From positions 62,001 to 126,000 of the IMG/VR virus record IMGVR_UViG_3300037116_000299: DNA of 64,000 nucleotides. One strand, written 5' to 3'. The DNA is from a virus. The notes under the pieces were generated by a model. The model saw nothing but the letters and a program-made list of their open reading frames with translations. It was not told where the DNA came from and did no database searches. A program made the position numbers and the translations under genes. Below, piece by piece: positions 1-8,389 of the stretch (position 1 is its first letter; each line of letters starts with the position of its first letter).

Positions 1-1562
1 TGGCCGGTCCGGATCTTATGAGCGTTCCGGATGATCAGCGAGTTCTCCGCCTGGCGGAAGATCGTCTCCAGCTTGGTCACGTGGACCCGGTTGGAGTTGA
101 TCAGGTCCCGCAGGACCATGCCAGGGCCGACTGAAGGCAGTTGGTCGATATCACCGACAAAGACTACCGAGCAGGCGTCCGAGACAGCATCCATCAGGGA
201 GTCCGCCAGCTGAATGTCCAGCATGGAGGCTTCGTCCACAACCAACAGGTCGCAGTGGAGCGGATTGCTGCGATCCCGCAGGAAGTCGCCCATCTCCGGA
301 TCCCATTCCAGCAGCTTGTGGATGGTCTGGGCTTCCTGTTCGGTCACCTCGGACATCCGCTTGGCCGCGCGGCCGGTAGGCGCGCACAGCTCCACCCTCA
401 GACCCAGGCGAGCGGCGGTGCGCAGGAGCATCTTCAGCGTCGTGGTCTTGCCGGTTCCAGGACCTCCCGTCAGAATCGACAGGTTGTTCAGGAGGGCGGC
501 GATGACCGCATCCCGCTGCTGTTCATTGGGGATTTGACCCAGGTCGGCTTCAACACGCTCCAGGGTCTCCTCGATGCCCCGAGGGGCAACGTGCAGGAAA
601 CTCTGCAGCTCGCCAATGCGGCGGGCCAGACGTACCTCCGCCTCATGAATGTGAGGCAGATAGTAGAAGACCCAGGGCTTTCCATTGACCTGAATCTCTT
701 CCTTCATCAAACGCTTGCGATCGACAGACCGGGTAATGGCGGCAATCGCCTCCAACTCCGGCAACTGCATCTCCTCGTCCTCGGTAACGCCGCGCCGGCT
801 GCTGGCAATCTTGCGGACTGCCGTAATCAGGTCCGCGGCGGGAAGGAAGCAGTGACCGTGACCGGTACCTTCGGTCACCACATGGGTCACAGCTGCCTCC
901 GTACGCTCCGGACAACGCTCAGGCCATCCCATGCGCTTGGCGAGGTCGTCGGCCTTCCTGAAGCCAATCCCGTCCACGGCCATGGCCTTGTACGGGTTCT
1001 TCTGGAGGGTCTCGGTGACCTTGTTGCCGAAGATGGCGATAAACCGCTTGGCCCATACATCGCCGATGCCGAACTGCGCCAGCCACAGACCCACCTGCCG
1101 AAGCAACGGATCGTGGTTCTCCAGCCAGGAGGCAGCAATCTTGTCGGCCTTTGCCTGGGTGATCCCCGGACATTCCGCCAACCGCATCGGCTGCTTGTCC
1201 AGGATCTCGATGATGTCGTGGCCGAAGTGAGCAGTCAGTTGTGCCGCTGTCTTCGGACCCACACCCTCGACCCAGCGTTCGAGAAAGCGTTGCTTGCCGA
1301 CCAGGCTGGTCGGGATTAGCTTCACGGCCTGGGACGCAACGAAGGTTGCGCCGTACTTCGGATCGTCCACGACTTTGCCGTAGAACTCGAACAGATCCTC
1401 TGGATCCCAGTCTGGAATCTCTCCTTTGACGGAGAGGTCGGGTCCTGGCTGTTCTGGATGAACACTCACGATCCGGAAGATGTTGCCTTCGGAGCTGGTG
1501 CCCTGGCGCGGATAGCGCTGCCACATGATGTTGCCCCGGAACTTCTGCAGATCGTCTTCCAC
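1..1562 (-). CDS. recD2: RecD2-like helicase, 3' end beyond window
   Basis: Superfamily 1B 5'-3' DNA helicase of the RecD2 type, used in replication or repair. The frame is open from a GTG at 1562 (preceded by AGGGG) to the window edge, so the C-terminus is missing. Seen: helix-hairpin-helix-like segments around residues 90-190 (GVGPKTA, PGITQAKADK, GIGFRKADD), Walker A GGPGTGKT near residue 365, then APTGRAAKRM, a DEASM Walker B and a GDIDQLPSVGPG motif. The N-terminal OB/HhH part before the ATPase core is the RecD2 arrangement rather than that of RecBCD RecD. A P-box lies about 55 bp upstream of the start. Confidence 0.93.
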   Translation of the reverse strand, partial: MEDDLQKFRGNIMWQRYPRQGTSSEGNIFRIVSVHPEQPGPDLSVKGEIPDWDPEDLFEFYGKVVDDPKYGATFVASQAVKLIPTSLVGKQRFLERWVEGVGPKTAAQLTAHFGHDIIEILDKQPMRLAECPGITQAKADKIAASWLENHDPLLRQVGLWLAQFGIGDVWAKRFIAIFGNKVTETLQKNPYKAMAVDGIGFRKADDLAKRMGWPERCPERTEAAVTHVVTEGTGHGHCFLPAADLITAVRKIASSRRGVTEDEEMQLPELEAIAAITRSVDRKRLMKEEIQVNGKPWVFYYLPHIHEAEVRLARRIGELQSFLHVAPRGIEETLERVEADLGQIPNEQQRDAVIAALLNNLSILTGGPGTGKTTTLKMLLRTAARLGLRVELCAPTGRAAKRMSEVTEQEAQTIHKLLEWDPEMGDFLRDRSNPLHCDLLVVDEASMLDIQLADSLMDAVSDACSVVFVGDIDQLPSVGPGMVLRDLINSNRVHVTKLETIFRQAENSLIIRNAHKIRTG

Positions 1563-1616
1563 TGATACCCCTGAACCTGACTAACAGTCAGTATGTCTTG
1601 CGGACGGTTATTTCCC

Positions 1617-1634
1617 TATAAGGGGAACTGCCTA
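1617..1634 (-). promoter_or_regulatory. P-box (candidate phage promoter) before recD2
   Basis: Minus-strand copy reads TAGGCAGTTCCCCTTATA and lies about 55 bp before the recD2 GTG. It fits the recurring window motif in its second half (GTTCCCCTTAT) and forms a small inverted repeat with the flanking TTCCC. It is the degenerate end of the family. Confidence 0.5.
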
Positions 1635-1655
1635 TATCCGTGTGAAATGCTGGTT

Positions 1656-1985
1656 CTATGCTGCTTTAGTGGTAGCGATCACACGCCCATGGCGCCGGAT
1701 CGGCGTAACCACAGCGAACTCGAGATCGAGCTGGCCTTCAGAGAAACTCTTGATGGGCACGGCACTGATCAGGTTCGCTTCACAGATCTGTTCGAGATCG
1801 ATGATCAACTTACCGGACAGGCCCCAGTCCAACTCGACCGTGAACAGTTCCTCGGCATCGAATTGCTCCCGCAGCTGGGCTCTTCCCAGCCGGATCGCGT
1901 CGGTTACAAGATCCGCACCGACACTAAAGTGCAGTTCAAGACCGGTCTTAGTCCGGTCGCCCAGACGAAACGTATATCGGTTCAT
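1656..1985 (-). CDS. hypothetical protein, divergent from XRE regulator
   Basis: A protein of 109 residues, beginning MNRYTFRLGDRTK. Start chosen at 1985 because AAAGGAC lies just before the ATG; a longer frame upstream would run into the opposite gene. Beta-rich looking, no family recognised. It is divergent from the forward-strand XRE regulator at 2061, with about 75 bp between starts, so the pair may share an operator region. Confidence 0.75.
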   Translation of the reverse strand: MNRYTFRLGDRTKTGLELHFSVGADLVTDAIRLGRAQLREQFDAEELFTVELDWGLSGKLIIDLEQICEANLISAVPIKSFSEGQLDLEFAVVTPIRRHGRVIATTKAA

Positions 1986-2060
1986 ACTGTCCTTTCCCAA
2001 ACAGACTGTCAGTTGACAGGCGGTTCCATACCGTCCAACAATTGATGCAGAGGTTTCTTG

Positions 2061-2486
2061 ATGCCGAAGGCAATGGGGCAGCGCACCAACACGCTCGGAG
2101 CACATATTCTGAAGCGCCGAACCGCCCTGGGGCTTACCCAGCGTGATGTTGCCCAGGCCTTAGGGCTTCGTACAGACGAGTTCGTCGGCCTGATGGAGCG
2201 AGGTCAGCGTCAGCCAAACTACGAACGGCTGCCGGAACTGGCGACTGCTCTCCAGACTCCGGTGTTTGTCCTCTTTCGCCTAGCGATCCGGGACGTCTAT
2301 CCCGGGCTGGCTCAGATCCTGTTCCGGAAAACCGTCGGCTTTCGCAAGTCCTCTCGGCCTCCGAAGACTTATGACCTCATGGACCGGCTGGACTCCTTAT
2401 CCCCGAACGTCCGGCGGACAATCATCGAGATGATCAACCGGCTGCACCAGGAACAGGATGCTCGGGCGGTGAAGAAGCGGGCGTAG
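2061..2486 (+). CDS. XRE-family HTH regulator
   Basis: One of very few forward-strand genes. An N-terminal HTH_3 fold is visible at residues about 10-65: LGAHILKRRTALGLTQRDVAQALGL, where LTQRDVAQALG and the following GLMERGQRQPN match the usual recognition-helix and E-G-R signature. A C-terminal tail of about 75 residues carries no recognised domain. ATG at 2061 has AGAGG 8 bp upstream. It is divergent from the gene at 1656-1985 and its last 50 bp overlap the opposite gene ending at 2434. Likely a repressor of its neighbours; the target is not visible. Confidence 0.85.
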   Translation: MPKAMGQRTNTLGAHILKRRTALGLTQRDVAQALGLRTDEFVGLMERGQRQPNYERLPELATALQTPVFVLFRLAIRDVYPGLAQILFRKTVGFRKSSRPPKTYDLMDRLDSLSPNVRRTIIEMINRLHQEQDARAVKKRA

Positions 2487-2610
2487 CGCCTGGGCAGGTG
2501 TCCAGATGATCCAGGAACTGTGAAGAAGGCACTGCGGCGCCGCATTCACACACGATCGGGCAGATGCACTTATAGCGCCGACATTCAAAACACATCGCTC
2601 CGTCACTCAT
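2434..2610 (-). CDS. Cys-rich small protein
   Basis: 58 residues starting MSDGAMCFECRRYKC, with cysteine pairs CFEC, CICPIVCEC and a later HLDTC, suggesting a small zinc-binding fold. An AGGAG-like site precedes the ATG. It overlaps the end of the forward XRE gene (convergent, 53 bp) and is translationally linked to the upstream gene ending at 2603. Function unknown. Confidence 0.6.
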   Translation of the reverse strand: MSDGAMCFECRRYKCICPIVCECGAAVPSSQFLDHLDTCPGATPASSPPEHPVPGAAG

Positions 2611-3154
2611 GGAAATACGTCTCCTCGATCGTGCGATCAATCATTCCCTGCAGCTCACGGCCGATTCCAATCGAACGAAACTCCCAGTCTTGCAGGCTGG
2701 GATACGCTCGCGATTCCTTCAACTTGGTGGTCTGCACCGCCTGGCGGACCTTGAGCCCTCTCAGCATAAGCACCACAAACTGGCCATAGCTGACGGGTTC
2801 ACAAGGTAGCTTGAAGCGAATCCGGTTCACTCGTTCCAGCATGTCCGCCAGTTCCCGCGTCTCACGACCATTGGTCAGCTCATGGATGTTGGCCATTCGG
2901 AGCTGCTGGGCGTATACCCCTTTGATCTGCTGATTCCGCTCCCACTGACCCCGGAACTGAAGGTGACGAAACATCCGGGAAATAGGACGAAAGTCGTTGA
3001 GCGACTCGAGCGATTCCCGTCTCGCGTCCACCGCAACAAACCCAAACGTCAGAACTCCAAAAGGTGTATCCCCAGAAAAGGTGCAATCCAAGCCCGTCTT
3101 CGGCTCATAAAGCAGCGCGATATGCGACGGGTCATACGGCTCCCGCTTAGACAT
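2603..3154 (-). CDS. hypothetical protein
   Basis: 183 residues from MSKREPYDPS. The start at 3154 overlaps the stop of the preceding gene (AATGTCTAA), the usual coupling in this genome. It contains a stretch similar in style to small phage metabolic proteins (GLDCTFSGDTPFGVLTFGFV) and a helical C-terminus. No family recognised. Confidence 0.75.
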   Translation of the reverse strand: MSKREPYDPSHIALLYEPKTGLDCTFSGDTPFGVLTFGFVAVDARRESLESLNDFRPISRMFRHLQFRGQWERNQQIKGVYAQQLRMANIHELTNGRETRELADMLERVNRIRFKLPCEPVSYGQFVVLMLRGLKVRQAVQTTKLKESRAYPSLQDWEFRSIGIGRELQGMIDRTIEETYFHE

Positions 3155-3407
3155 TGGGGAACATCGAACGGGTGGTAGGCTCCCGCTTCTCAACGACCGA
3201 CTGCACAAAGGTGATCTTGGCCGTGGTGATCTTGCGGCCGCGAATGGCAGGATGCTTGCGGATCTCTTTCCAGGCGCGGTTCAGCGCCAGGCCGGCGTTG
3301 CTGGCCTTGACGGTGGTGCTCTGGTAGATCCCGCCGCCCTTCAGCTCGGGGAACATGAAGTTCACGGCGAAGATGTGTTCGTTCTCTTCGTTCTTAGCTT
3401 TTGGCAC
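3147..3407 (-). CDS. hypothetical protein
   Basis: 86 residues, charged N-terminus (MPKAKNEENE) followed by an alternating hydrophobic stretch and basic helices. It overlaps both neighbours by a few bases, in a run of coupled genes from 5.7 kb down to 2.4 kb. Not recognised. Confidence 0.75.
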   Translation of the reverse strand: MPKAKNEENEHIFAVNFMFPELKGGGIYQSTTVKASNAGLALNRAWKEIRKHPAIRGRKITTAKITFVQSVVEKREPTTRSMFPNV

Positions 3408-3807
3408 GTTTCACCTCGTAAGTATCTTGGGGCTTCCAGGCAATGATGATGTGCTTGAACTCCCACTTATCGCAGTCGTACCGGGAGACATCGACGAATG
3501 GGCCCTGAATGTTGGGACTCTCGTCGGCTGTCAGGATGAATGCCACCTGCACCCGGCCACCATGCTTCGGCGGCGTGGCGGCGCTGGTCCAACCATCTGG
3601 TGTTTCGCGCAGTTCGGCGATCTTCATGAAGACGTCGCGACTAACTCTCTTGTAATCGTCACGAAGATCATGCGAGCATGGCGGAATACGAATAGCGCTG
3701 GATAAGCTGTACGGCACGTAGTCGTGAACTGCGATCTGACAGCAACGCTTGCACACCAGGTAGTCACGGTGATAACCCTCGATCAACTCAGGTTCTTTGA
3801 GTGCCAT
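3394..3807 (-). CDS. hypothetical protein with CxxCC motif
   Basis: 137 residues from ATG 3807 (AGGAAAG 6 bp upstream; a GTG three bases earlier is also possible). CKRCCQ near the N-terminus and a later PPCSHD could bind a metal. The start overlaps the stop of the gene upstream. Function not recognised. Confidence 0.75.
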   Translation of the reverse strand: MALKEPELIEGYHRDYLVCKRCCQIAVHDYVPYSLSSAIRIPPCSHDLRDDYKRVSRDVFMKIAELRETPDGWTSAATPPKHGGRVQVAFILTADESPNIQGPFVDVSRYDCDKWEFKHIIIAWKPQDTYEVKRAKS

Positions 3808-4307
3808 CACACTTTCCTTTCGGGTATGCCACGGAGCGGCGCGCAGAGCGCTGCCAGCTCGCCCTTGCAGAAGAAGCCGACTGGGTCAGTCTCCCGCCAG
3901 GTGGTCTTGACTTCGTCGTACTGGATGAGGTGCTGTAACAGACGGCCATAATCGGCCAGCATGGGAACCATCTTGCGGGCGCCGGAACGAATCCAGAGTA
4001 CGTCGTAAAGGTGTTTGTCGACACCCAGGGCGGCGGTCTCGACGGCCCAACCTAGTTCAAGCGCTGGCTGCCAGTTTGATCCGATCATGATATCGACCAG
4101 GTTCTCGGCAGCCTGCAACGTGTGCTGACCCTTGACCCTGCGTGTGAACAACTTCTCAGCGATCTGAATCATGGGCCCGATGACGTACTCCATCGAGATC
4201 AGCAGTTTGCCATCGCTGGCCAGGTAGCTGTCCTTGATGACACTTCCCTGCCAGCAGGTCAGGTCGACCGGCCGGGCACTAAGCAGCTTCAGTTTGTTGC
4301 GTCCCAA
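3807..4307 (-). CDS. hypothetical protein
   Basis: 166 residues, mixed helix and strand, no motif recognised. Overlaps the upstream gene (4279-5028) by 29 bp and touches the downstream one, so it is part of the same translationally coupled string. Confidence 0.75.
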   Translation of the reverse strand: MGRNKLKLLSARPVDLTCWQGSVIKDSYLASDGKLLISMEYVIGPMIQIAEKLFTRRVKGQHTLQAAENLVDIMIGSNWQPALELGWAVETAALGVDKHLYDVLWIRSGARKMVPMLADYGRLLQHLIQYDEVKTTWRETDPVGFFCKGELAALCAPLRGIPERKV

Positions 4308-5028
4308 GAGAGTCCTCCTGTCCTATCCAGGCATCTGCCAATTGCTTGCAGACGCCCAGACATTGCAATGCCACTGGATCGAGCGCGATCGGATTCGCTA
4401 ACGCAAAGTCCTTCAGGCGCTGGACAAGTCGCGGGTACTCCGCGACGTATTCTTCAGCGGTACCTCCGGTCCAGGAGTTGGGGTATCTCCAGAGATTGCC
4501 TGGGAACTCCTGATCGAGCCGGGCTTCCAGCTCGTTCATCTCCGGCACCTTGCCGCCGATCTGGTTGCGCCGGATCCTGAAGCCGCTCCCGCGGAAACGC
4601 GGGTGCACCTCGTGCATCTTCACGTAACGTGGTTTGCAGCCGGGCAAGATGACCCAGTCACCGATTTTGAGCCCCTGGTGCTTGCGGGCATGCGCGATCA
4701 CTTCGCTGCGCCACTGCCGGGCATGCTCGTTGGGAGGTTCGGGCACATCCTTGAAGAAGGTCAGCGGGCAGGTGTAATACCCGGGTCCTCCTGATTCACT
4801 GACGTCCTTGTAGCCCCACTCGTCCTTAGCAAAGCGCTTCATCATGATGCACACGATGAACCGTTCGGACTCAGTCGACCCGTCCGCTGTCCGCTCCAGA
4901 ACGACCCATAAGTTGTTGCCTTTGGTCACCTTCTTGAGGCACCGCGTCGTGTTTGCGCCCGATGTCCAGGACTTTGTCAGCTCCTCGATGAGACTCTTGC
5001 GATCGTAGTAGCCTGAACTCCATCCCAT
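4279..5028 (-). CDS. MGW-start protein, possibly DUF6927-like
   Basis: 249 residues beginning MGWSSGYYDRKSLIEELT. Plasmid and phage proteins with a conserved MGW start and a following R.DLI.ELT segment (DUF6927 as I recall it) look similar, but the match is from memory and limited to the N-terminus. The start is fixed by AAGGAGAACG directly upstream. A later block (IGDWVILPGCKPRYVKM) resembles a small beta barrel. Confidence 0.75.
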   Translation of the reverse strand: MGWSSGYYDRKSLIEELTKSWTSGANTTRCLKKVTKGNNLWVVLERTADGSTESERFIVCIMMKRFAKDEWGYKDVSESGGPGYYTCPLTFFKDVPEPPNEHARQWRSEVIAHARKHQGLKIGDWVILPGCKPRYVKMHEVHPRFRGSGFRIRRNQIGGKVPEMNELEARLDQEFPGNLWRYPNSWTGGTAEEYVAEYPRLVQRLKDFALANPIALDPVALQCLGVCKQLADAWIGQEDSLGTQQTEAA

Positions 5029-5038
5029 CACGTTCTCC

Positions 5039-5674
5039 TTAGGCTGCGACCTGGACGGCCGCGGCAATCTCGACCTCCAACAGAGGACACTTGCAGGCGA
5101 GTAGTTTGGCTTTACAGCCGTTGCAGAGGGCGAAGCCTTCCTTGTCGACCCGAAGCGGCTTGGGCTCGTCGAGCAGGCCAATCCGGAACAACTGACCGGC
5201 GGTGACCTTGCCTTTCGCGCCTGGCTTGGTCGGCATGGGAGCAAAGATATCGGCGATAATCCGGCCGTTGAGCGCCTCGTGGCACAGGAAATCAGCTTCC
5301 TTGTTGGTCTCGCGGTGATCCCAGTGCACCTTCATCGGCATCGGAATCCGCCGGCGCAGTTCCCACGCAGTCTCGCGCAGCTCATTCAACCGCGCATCCT
5401 TGCATTCGAACTTGCCCATCAGCTGGTTTGAAACCAGCTGCGAGTCCAGGTTGAACTGGAGCGCGTCGACGTCCGGATACTTGTCGAGGATTGTGGGTAA
5501 CGCATGCATGGCCAGGACTACACCCTGCCACTCCGCTACGTTGCTGGTGCCTTCAAGTATGCGGTTCTGAGCCGCAACGAAGGTGCCGTCTTCGAGCCGG
5601 GCTACGAAGGCGGCCGCGGCTTTGCGTTCGGCAGTGGTCCCGCCACCGCCGTCGGTATTGATGAATAGCTTCAT
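5039..5674 (-). CDS. rnhA: RNase H-like protein with Cys-rich tail
   Basis: Ribonuclease HI fold, which cuts RNA in RNA-DNA hybrids such as replication primers. Carboxylates in order: D in FINTDGGGG (about residue 8), E in EWQGVVLAM, D in LDSQLVSNQ, and HRETNKEAD, matching the D-E-D-(H)-D set. The C-terminal 60 residues add a cysteine cluster CNGCKAKLLACKC that is not part of the catalytic fold and may bind zinc. Its start overlaps the deformylase stop by four bases. Confidence 0.88.
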   Translation of the reverse strand: MKLFINTDGGGGTTAERKAAAAFVARLEDGTFVAAQNRILEGTSNVAEWQGVVLAMHALPTILDKYPDVDALQFNLDSQLVSNQLMGKFECKDARLNELRETAWELRRRIPMPMKVHWDHRETNKEADFLCHEALNGRIIADIFAPMPTKPGAKGKVTAGQLFRIGLLDEPKPLRVDKEGFALCNGCKAKLLACKCPLLEVEIAAAVQVAA

Positions 5675-6207
5675 GCTGCTTTCAACATCGCAATCTCGCG
5701 GCGGGCGTACTGCTTCCGCGTCTTCAGGAACTTGTCGAAGGCAAGCTTGCGGGTGATTCCCTTCAGCGAGTCGATGATGCACTTGCCGGCCAGGTGATCG
5801 ACCTCGTGCTGGATAGTCCGAGCTTCCAGACCCTCGGCGATGATCGTGATGACCTCGCCATCCAGATTGTTGGCAGTAACCTCGATCTCATCGGAGCGCA
5901 ACATGCGGATCTCCATCCCAGGCATGCTCAGGCAACCTTCTTTGCCCCAGGTGCGCTCGGTGCTGAAGTCGATGATTACTGGGTTGATCAGGGCCTGCAG
6001 GGCGCCGCCGGATGTCTCGCGGTAGACAATGACCTGGGCATTGATGCCCAACTGATTGGCAGCCAAACCGTAGGCCTTGTGCTTCTCGCAGACAGCTTTC
6101 ATGTTCTCGACCAGCTCGGCGATGATGGGCATATCTTCGGGCACATCCACAGGAGCACAACGGGTCAGAAGCATGGGATCGGGGTACTCGATCAGCGAAT
6201 AGTTCAT
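5671..6207 (-). CDS. def: peptide deformylase
   Basis: Removes the N-formyl group from new proteins. All three signature motifs are present: YGLAANQLG (motif 1), EGCLSMPG (motif 2, Cys metal ligand) and QHEVDHLAG (motif 3, HExxH). At 178 residues it is a full-length enzyme, unlike the C-terminally shortened deformylases of many marine phages. It fits the translation-related set of this genome. Confidence 0.93.
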   Translation of the reverse strand: MNYSLIEYPDPMLLTRCAPVDVPEDMPIIAELVENMKAVCEKHKAYGLAANQLGINAQVIVYRETSGGALQALINPVIIDFSTERTWGKEGCLSMPGMEIRMLRSDEIEVTANNLDGEVITIIAEGLEARTIQHEVDHLAGKCIIDSLKGITRKLAFDKFLKTRKQYARREIAMLKAA

Positions 6208-6512
6208 TTCTTCTCCAGGGTGTCAACCAGATTCTCGAAGACGTTCTCTACAGCGCGCACACCTGCGAAGAAGTGCGGAGCCTTTTCTGGCGGGGTTCGA
6301 TCGCTATCAGGGCCTGCGCCCACGTGCAGGGTGTCCATCAGGCCGATGCGGATCTTGGTGGCGGCATAGTAGTCCAATGCTCTTTGAAGGCGGGCTCTCA
6401 CGGCAGAGACATCCTTGATGTCAGAAGCCGGTCCGCGCAACATCTCCTTGAACTGTTCCGGTCGACTCTCGATCAACGCGATGACCGCGTTCAGTGCAGT
6501 GTTCAAACTCAT
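6204..6512 (-). CDS. hypothetical protein
   Basis: 102 residues, helical, starting MSLNTALNAVIALIESRPEQF. Overlaps the deformylase start by four bases, so the two are probably co-translated. No family recognised. Confidence 0.75.
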   Translation of the reverse strand: MSLNTALNAVIALIESRPEQFKEMLRGPASDIKDVSAVRARLQRALDYYAATKIRIGLMDTLHVGAGPDSDRTPPEKAPHFFAGVRAVENVFENLVDTLEKK

Positions 6513-6525
6513 GGGAATCCTTTCG

Positions 6526-6837
6526 TTACTCGCCGCGGCGAATCTTGTGAAACGCTTCGGAGGATACTTCCTTCACAAAGCGGTCTTCTTTGTCGCCCAG
6601 GACTTCGGGCTTCTTGAATCCCTTGCGGTTCCAGCGATCGAGTCCGCACCACCAGCTGCCTTCTTCTTCCACTCCACACTCCAGACAAATCCGGATGGGG
6701 TGAGCGACGAAGGGCTCTGAATGCGTGTAGTGGCCGACGTGCAGGTGCGGACAGGCGGCTTGCGCCGCTGTCAGGCGCTCTGCGTACTCTTTCCGAGCCG
6801 CCGCGGCACAGACTGTGATCTCTTGCAATACCGTCAT
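6526..6837 (-). CDS. small zinc-finger-like protein
   Basis: 103 residues with CPHLHVGHYTH, CLECG and WWCG, the spacing of a single zinc site. Ends next to the upstream gene (stop 6838). Function unknown. Confidence 0.7.
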   Translation of the reverse strand: MTVLQEITVCAAAARKEYAERLTAAQAACPHLHVGHYTHSEPFVAHPIRICLECGVEEEGSWWCGLDRWNRKGFKKPEVLGDKEDRFVKEVSSEAFHKIRRGE

Positions 6838-7434
6838 TTACATCACCCAATGAAGCTGTGGTTCAACTGGTTCGTGGAACAGAAGGTCGTACTGCGCCAG
6901 GATGCCCAAATTCAGAGGCGCCAGGCCGGGATGAAATACCTGCTCAGAGTCGTTCTGATACCGCAAGCGTTCGGGAACAAGGTCCCGCGGGCAAAGCACG
7001 GTCGGGATCGTGTCCGCTGCCAGGGACATGCCCAACAGGAAAGGATTCACCAGCTCGGGGCCGGCGAGGTGCTCGAACGAAGTACGAAAGATCTTGTCCT
7101 TCTGCACTGAGGTGCCGATCTGCTGGCAATAGAGATTGGGAACTTCGCGGCCAGGAGGATACACATCCAGGTGCCAGCGCCACAGTTGGTAGGGCATGCG
7201 GTCCAGCTCCGCCCATTCCATGTAGCGACTGACGAAGGTGTGGCTCACCATCAAGTGCATGCTGGCCTCCTGGGTCTCCTGCACCTTGACGGTGTACGGA
7301 GACTCCTTCGGATCCAGGACAAAGCTGATCAGCTCGCCGCGCTTGTTGAAGCACGTAATGCCGACCCGGCTCATGTACACGTACTCGAGGCTGCCTTCGA
7401 TCATGATGCGTGCTGCTGCAATTACTTCAGACAT
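6838..7434 (-). CDS. hypothetical protein
   Basis: 198 residues, beta-rich N-terminal half and aromatic-rich middle (WRWHLDVYPPG). First gene after the hairpin at 7450-7476 that follows ssb. No family recognised. Confidence 0.75.
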   Translation of the reverse strand: MSEVIAAARIMIEGSLEYVYMSRVGITCFNKRGELISFVLDPKESPYTVKVQETQEASMHLMVSHTFVSRYMEWAELDRMPYQLWRWHLDVYPPGREVPNLYCQQIGTSVQKDKIFRTSFEHLAGPELVNPFLLGMSLAADTIPTVLCPRDLVPERLRYQNDSEQVFHPGLAPLNLGILAQYDLLFHEPVEPQLHWVM

Positions 7435-7449
7435 ATAAACCTCAGACTC

Positions 7450-7476
7450 GCAAGCGGAACTTTACGTTCCGCTTGC
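7450..7476 (-). terminator. hairpin downstream of ssb
   Basis: Perfect inverted repeat with 11-bp arms (GCAAGCGGAAC) around TTTAC, between the ssb stop and the next start. No T-run follows, so it may protect the ssb mRNA end rather than terminate. Confidence 0.55.
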
Positions 7477-7489
7477 AAGTCATTGATTC

Positions 7490-8080
7490 CTAGAATGGAA
7501 TGTCGTCATCGACCATGGTAGCGGCCTGTGACTGCACGGGCGCCGAACGCTGGGCCGGAGCCGAGCGCTGCTGCGTCTGAGCCGCCGGACGGGAAGCCTG
7601 CTGGGCAGGAGCCTGGCGGCTGTTCCCATTGCTGTTCCCGTTGCCGTTGCCGTTGGAGGACTGCTGACCGTTCCCGTTGGACTGCTGGCCGTTGCCGGTC
7701 TTCGGAGCCACGCGGTAAGGACCGGTGACGTCGCGACAAATCGCGCGAACTCCGAGGGCCTGGGAGTCGATGATATTGCCCGACTCTTTGTCCTTCTTCT
7801 CGTAGTTCTTCATCTCGAGTTCGGCTTCGAGAACGACGATGGTGTCGCCGACCGCAAACCGATCACAGATGTACTGCGCCTGCCGCCCGAAGGACACGCA
7901 ATTCACCCAGGTCGTGTGGTACGCCGTGGGCTGATCGCTGCCGGGCCTCATGTCACCCTTGCCTTCGCCAACGTACTTGTCGGTGGCGACGCTAAAGGAG
8001 GTCCAGGCTTTGTCGCCCTCGCCGTTGAGTATCGGCTGCTTGCCGATCTTGCCTTCGAACTGTGTCTTGATTGCTGCCAT
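7490..8080 (-). CDS. ssb: single-stranded DNA-binding protein
   Basis: 196 residues. The OB-fold core occupies residues 1-115 (WTSFSVATD, TTWVNCVSFG, GDTIVVLEAELE). A low-complexity linker of N, G and Q follows, then an A/P/Q-rich stretch, and the protein ends in DDDIPF, the acidic tip by which bacterial SSBs recruit partner proteins. The tip suggests it uses host or phage SSB-interacting enzymes. It coats ssDNA in phage replication. Confidence 0.93.
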   Translation of the reverse strand: MAAIKTQFEGKIGKQPILNGEGDKAWTSFSVATDKYVGEGKGDMRPGSDQPTAYHTTWVNCVSFGRQAQYICDRFAVGDTIVVLEAELEMKNYEKKDKESGNIIDSQALGVRAICRDVTGPYRVAPKTGNGQQSNGNGQQSSNGNGNGNSNGNSRQAPAQQASRPAAQTQQRSAPAQRSAPVQSQAATMVDDDIPF

Positions 8081-8188
8081 GATTCTTGTCCTCTTTCATC
8101 CGGCTAGCACCGGGCTTAGTTACATTGCACAACATCCATGCTGACTACCAAACACCAACTGACAGTAAGTCATGGAATCTCGTAAAGC

Positions 8189-8208
8189 TCTAAGCGGAAG
8201 CGCTTAGA
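8189..8208 (-). terminator. hairpin over stop of 8204-8389
   Basis: CTAAGCG and CGCTTAG arms with a GAAG loop, spanning the stop codon of the small gene. Likely an mRNA end structure. Between it and ssb (8081-8188) I see only a poor P-box resemblance near 8104-8121. Confidence 0.45.
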
Positions 8209-8389
8209 CCTCAATCTCTATGCCGTCTTCGACAATCGAAGTGATCTCCTCACCCTTGAGGGTCTCTTCGTTTACGGGAGCGATCGTGCGATCCTTCTCC
8301 CATAGAGCTTTGGCTTCAGCGCCCGACTTTGCTTTGATCTCGTAGGTGCGCTCGATGACTCGCTGCGCGTAGATGGTGTAGGTCTTCAT
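8204..8389 (-). CDS. small DpnD/PcfM-like protein
   Basis: 61 residues: KTYTIYAQRVIERTYEIKAKS followed by AEAKALWE, the layout of the small DpnD/PcfM-type proteins of mobile elements (strand, strand, helix). Resemblance is by pattern only. Start overlaps the stop of the CDC123-like gene (TGATG). Confidence 0.65.
   Translation of the reverse strand: MKTYTIYAQRVIERTYEIKAKSGAEAKALWEKDRTIAPVNEETLKGEEITSIVEDGIEIEV

Noticed and set aside
141-1319. 392-codon forward frame opposite recD2
   Set aside because: Mirror frame of a clear RecD2 helicase on the minus strand; no ribosome site, no family pattern.
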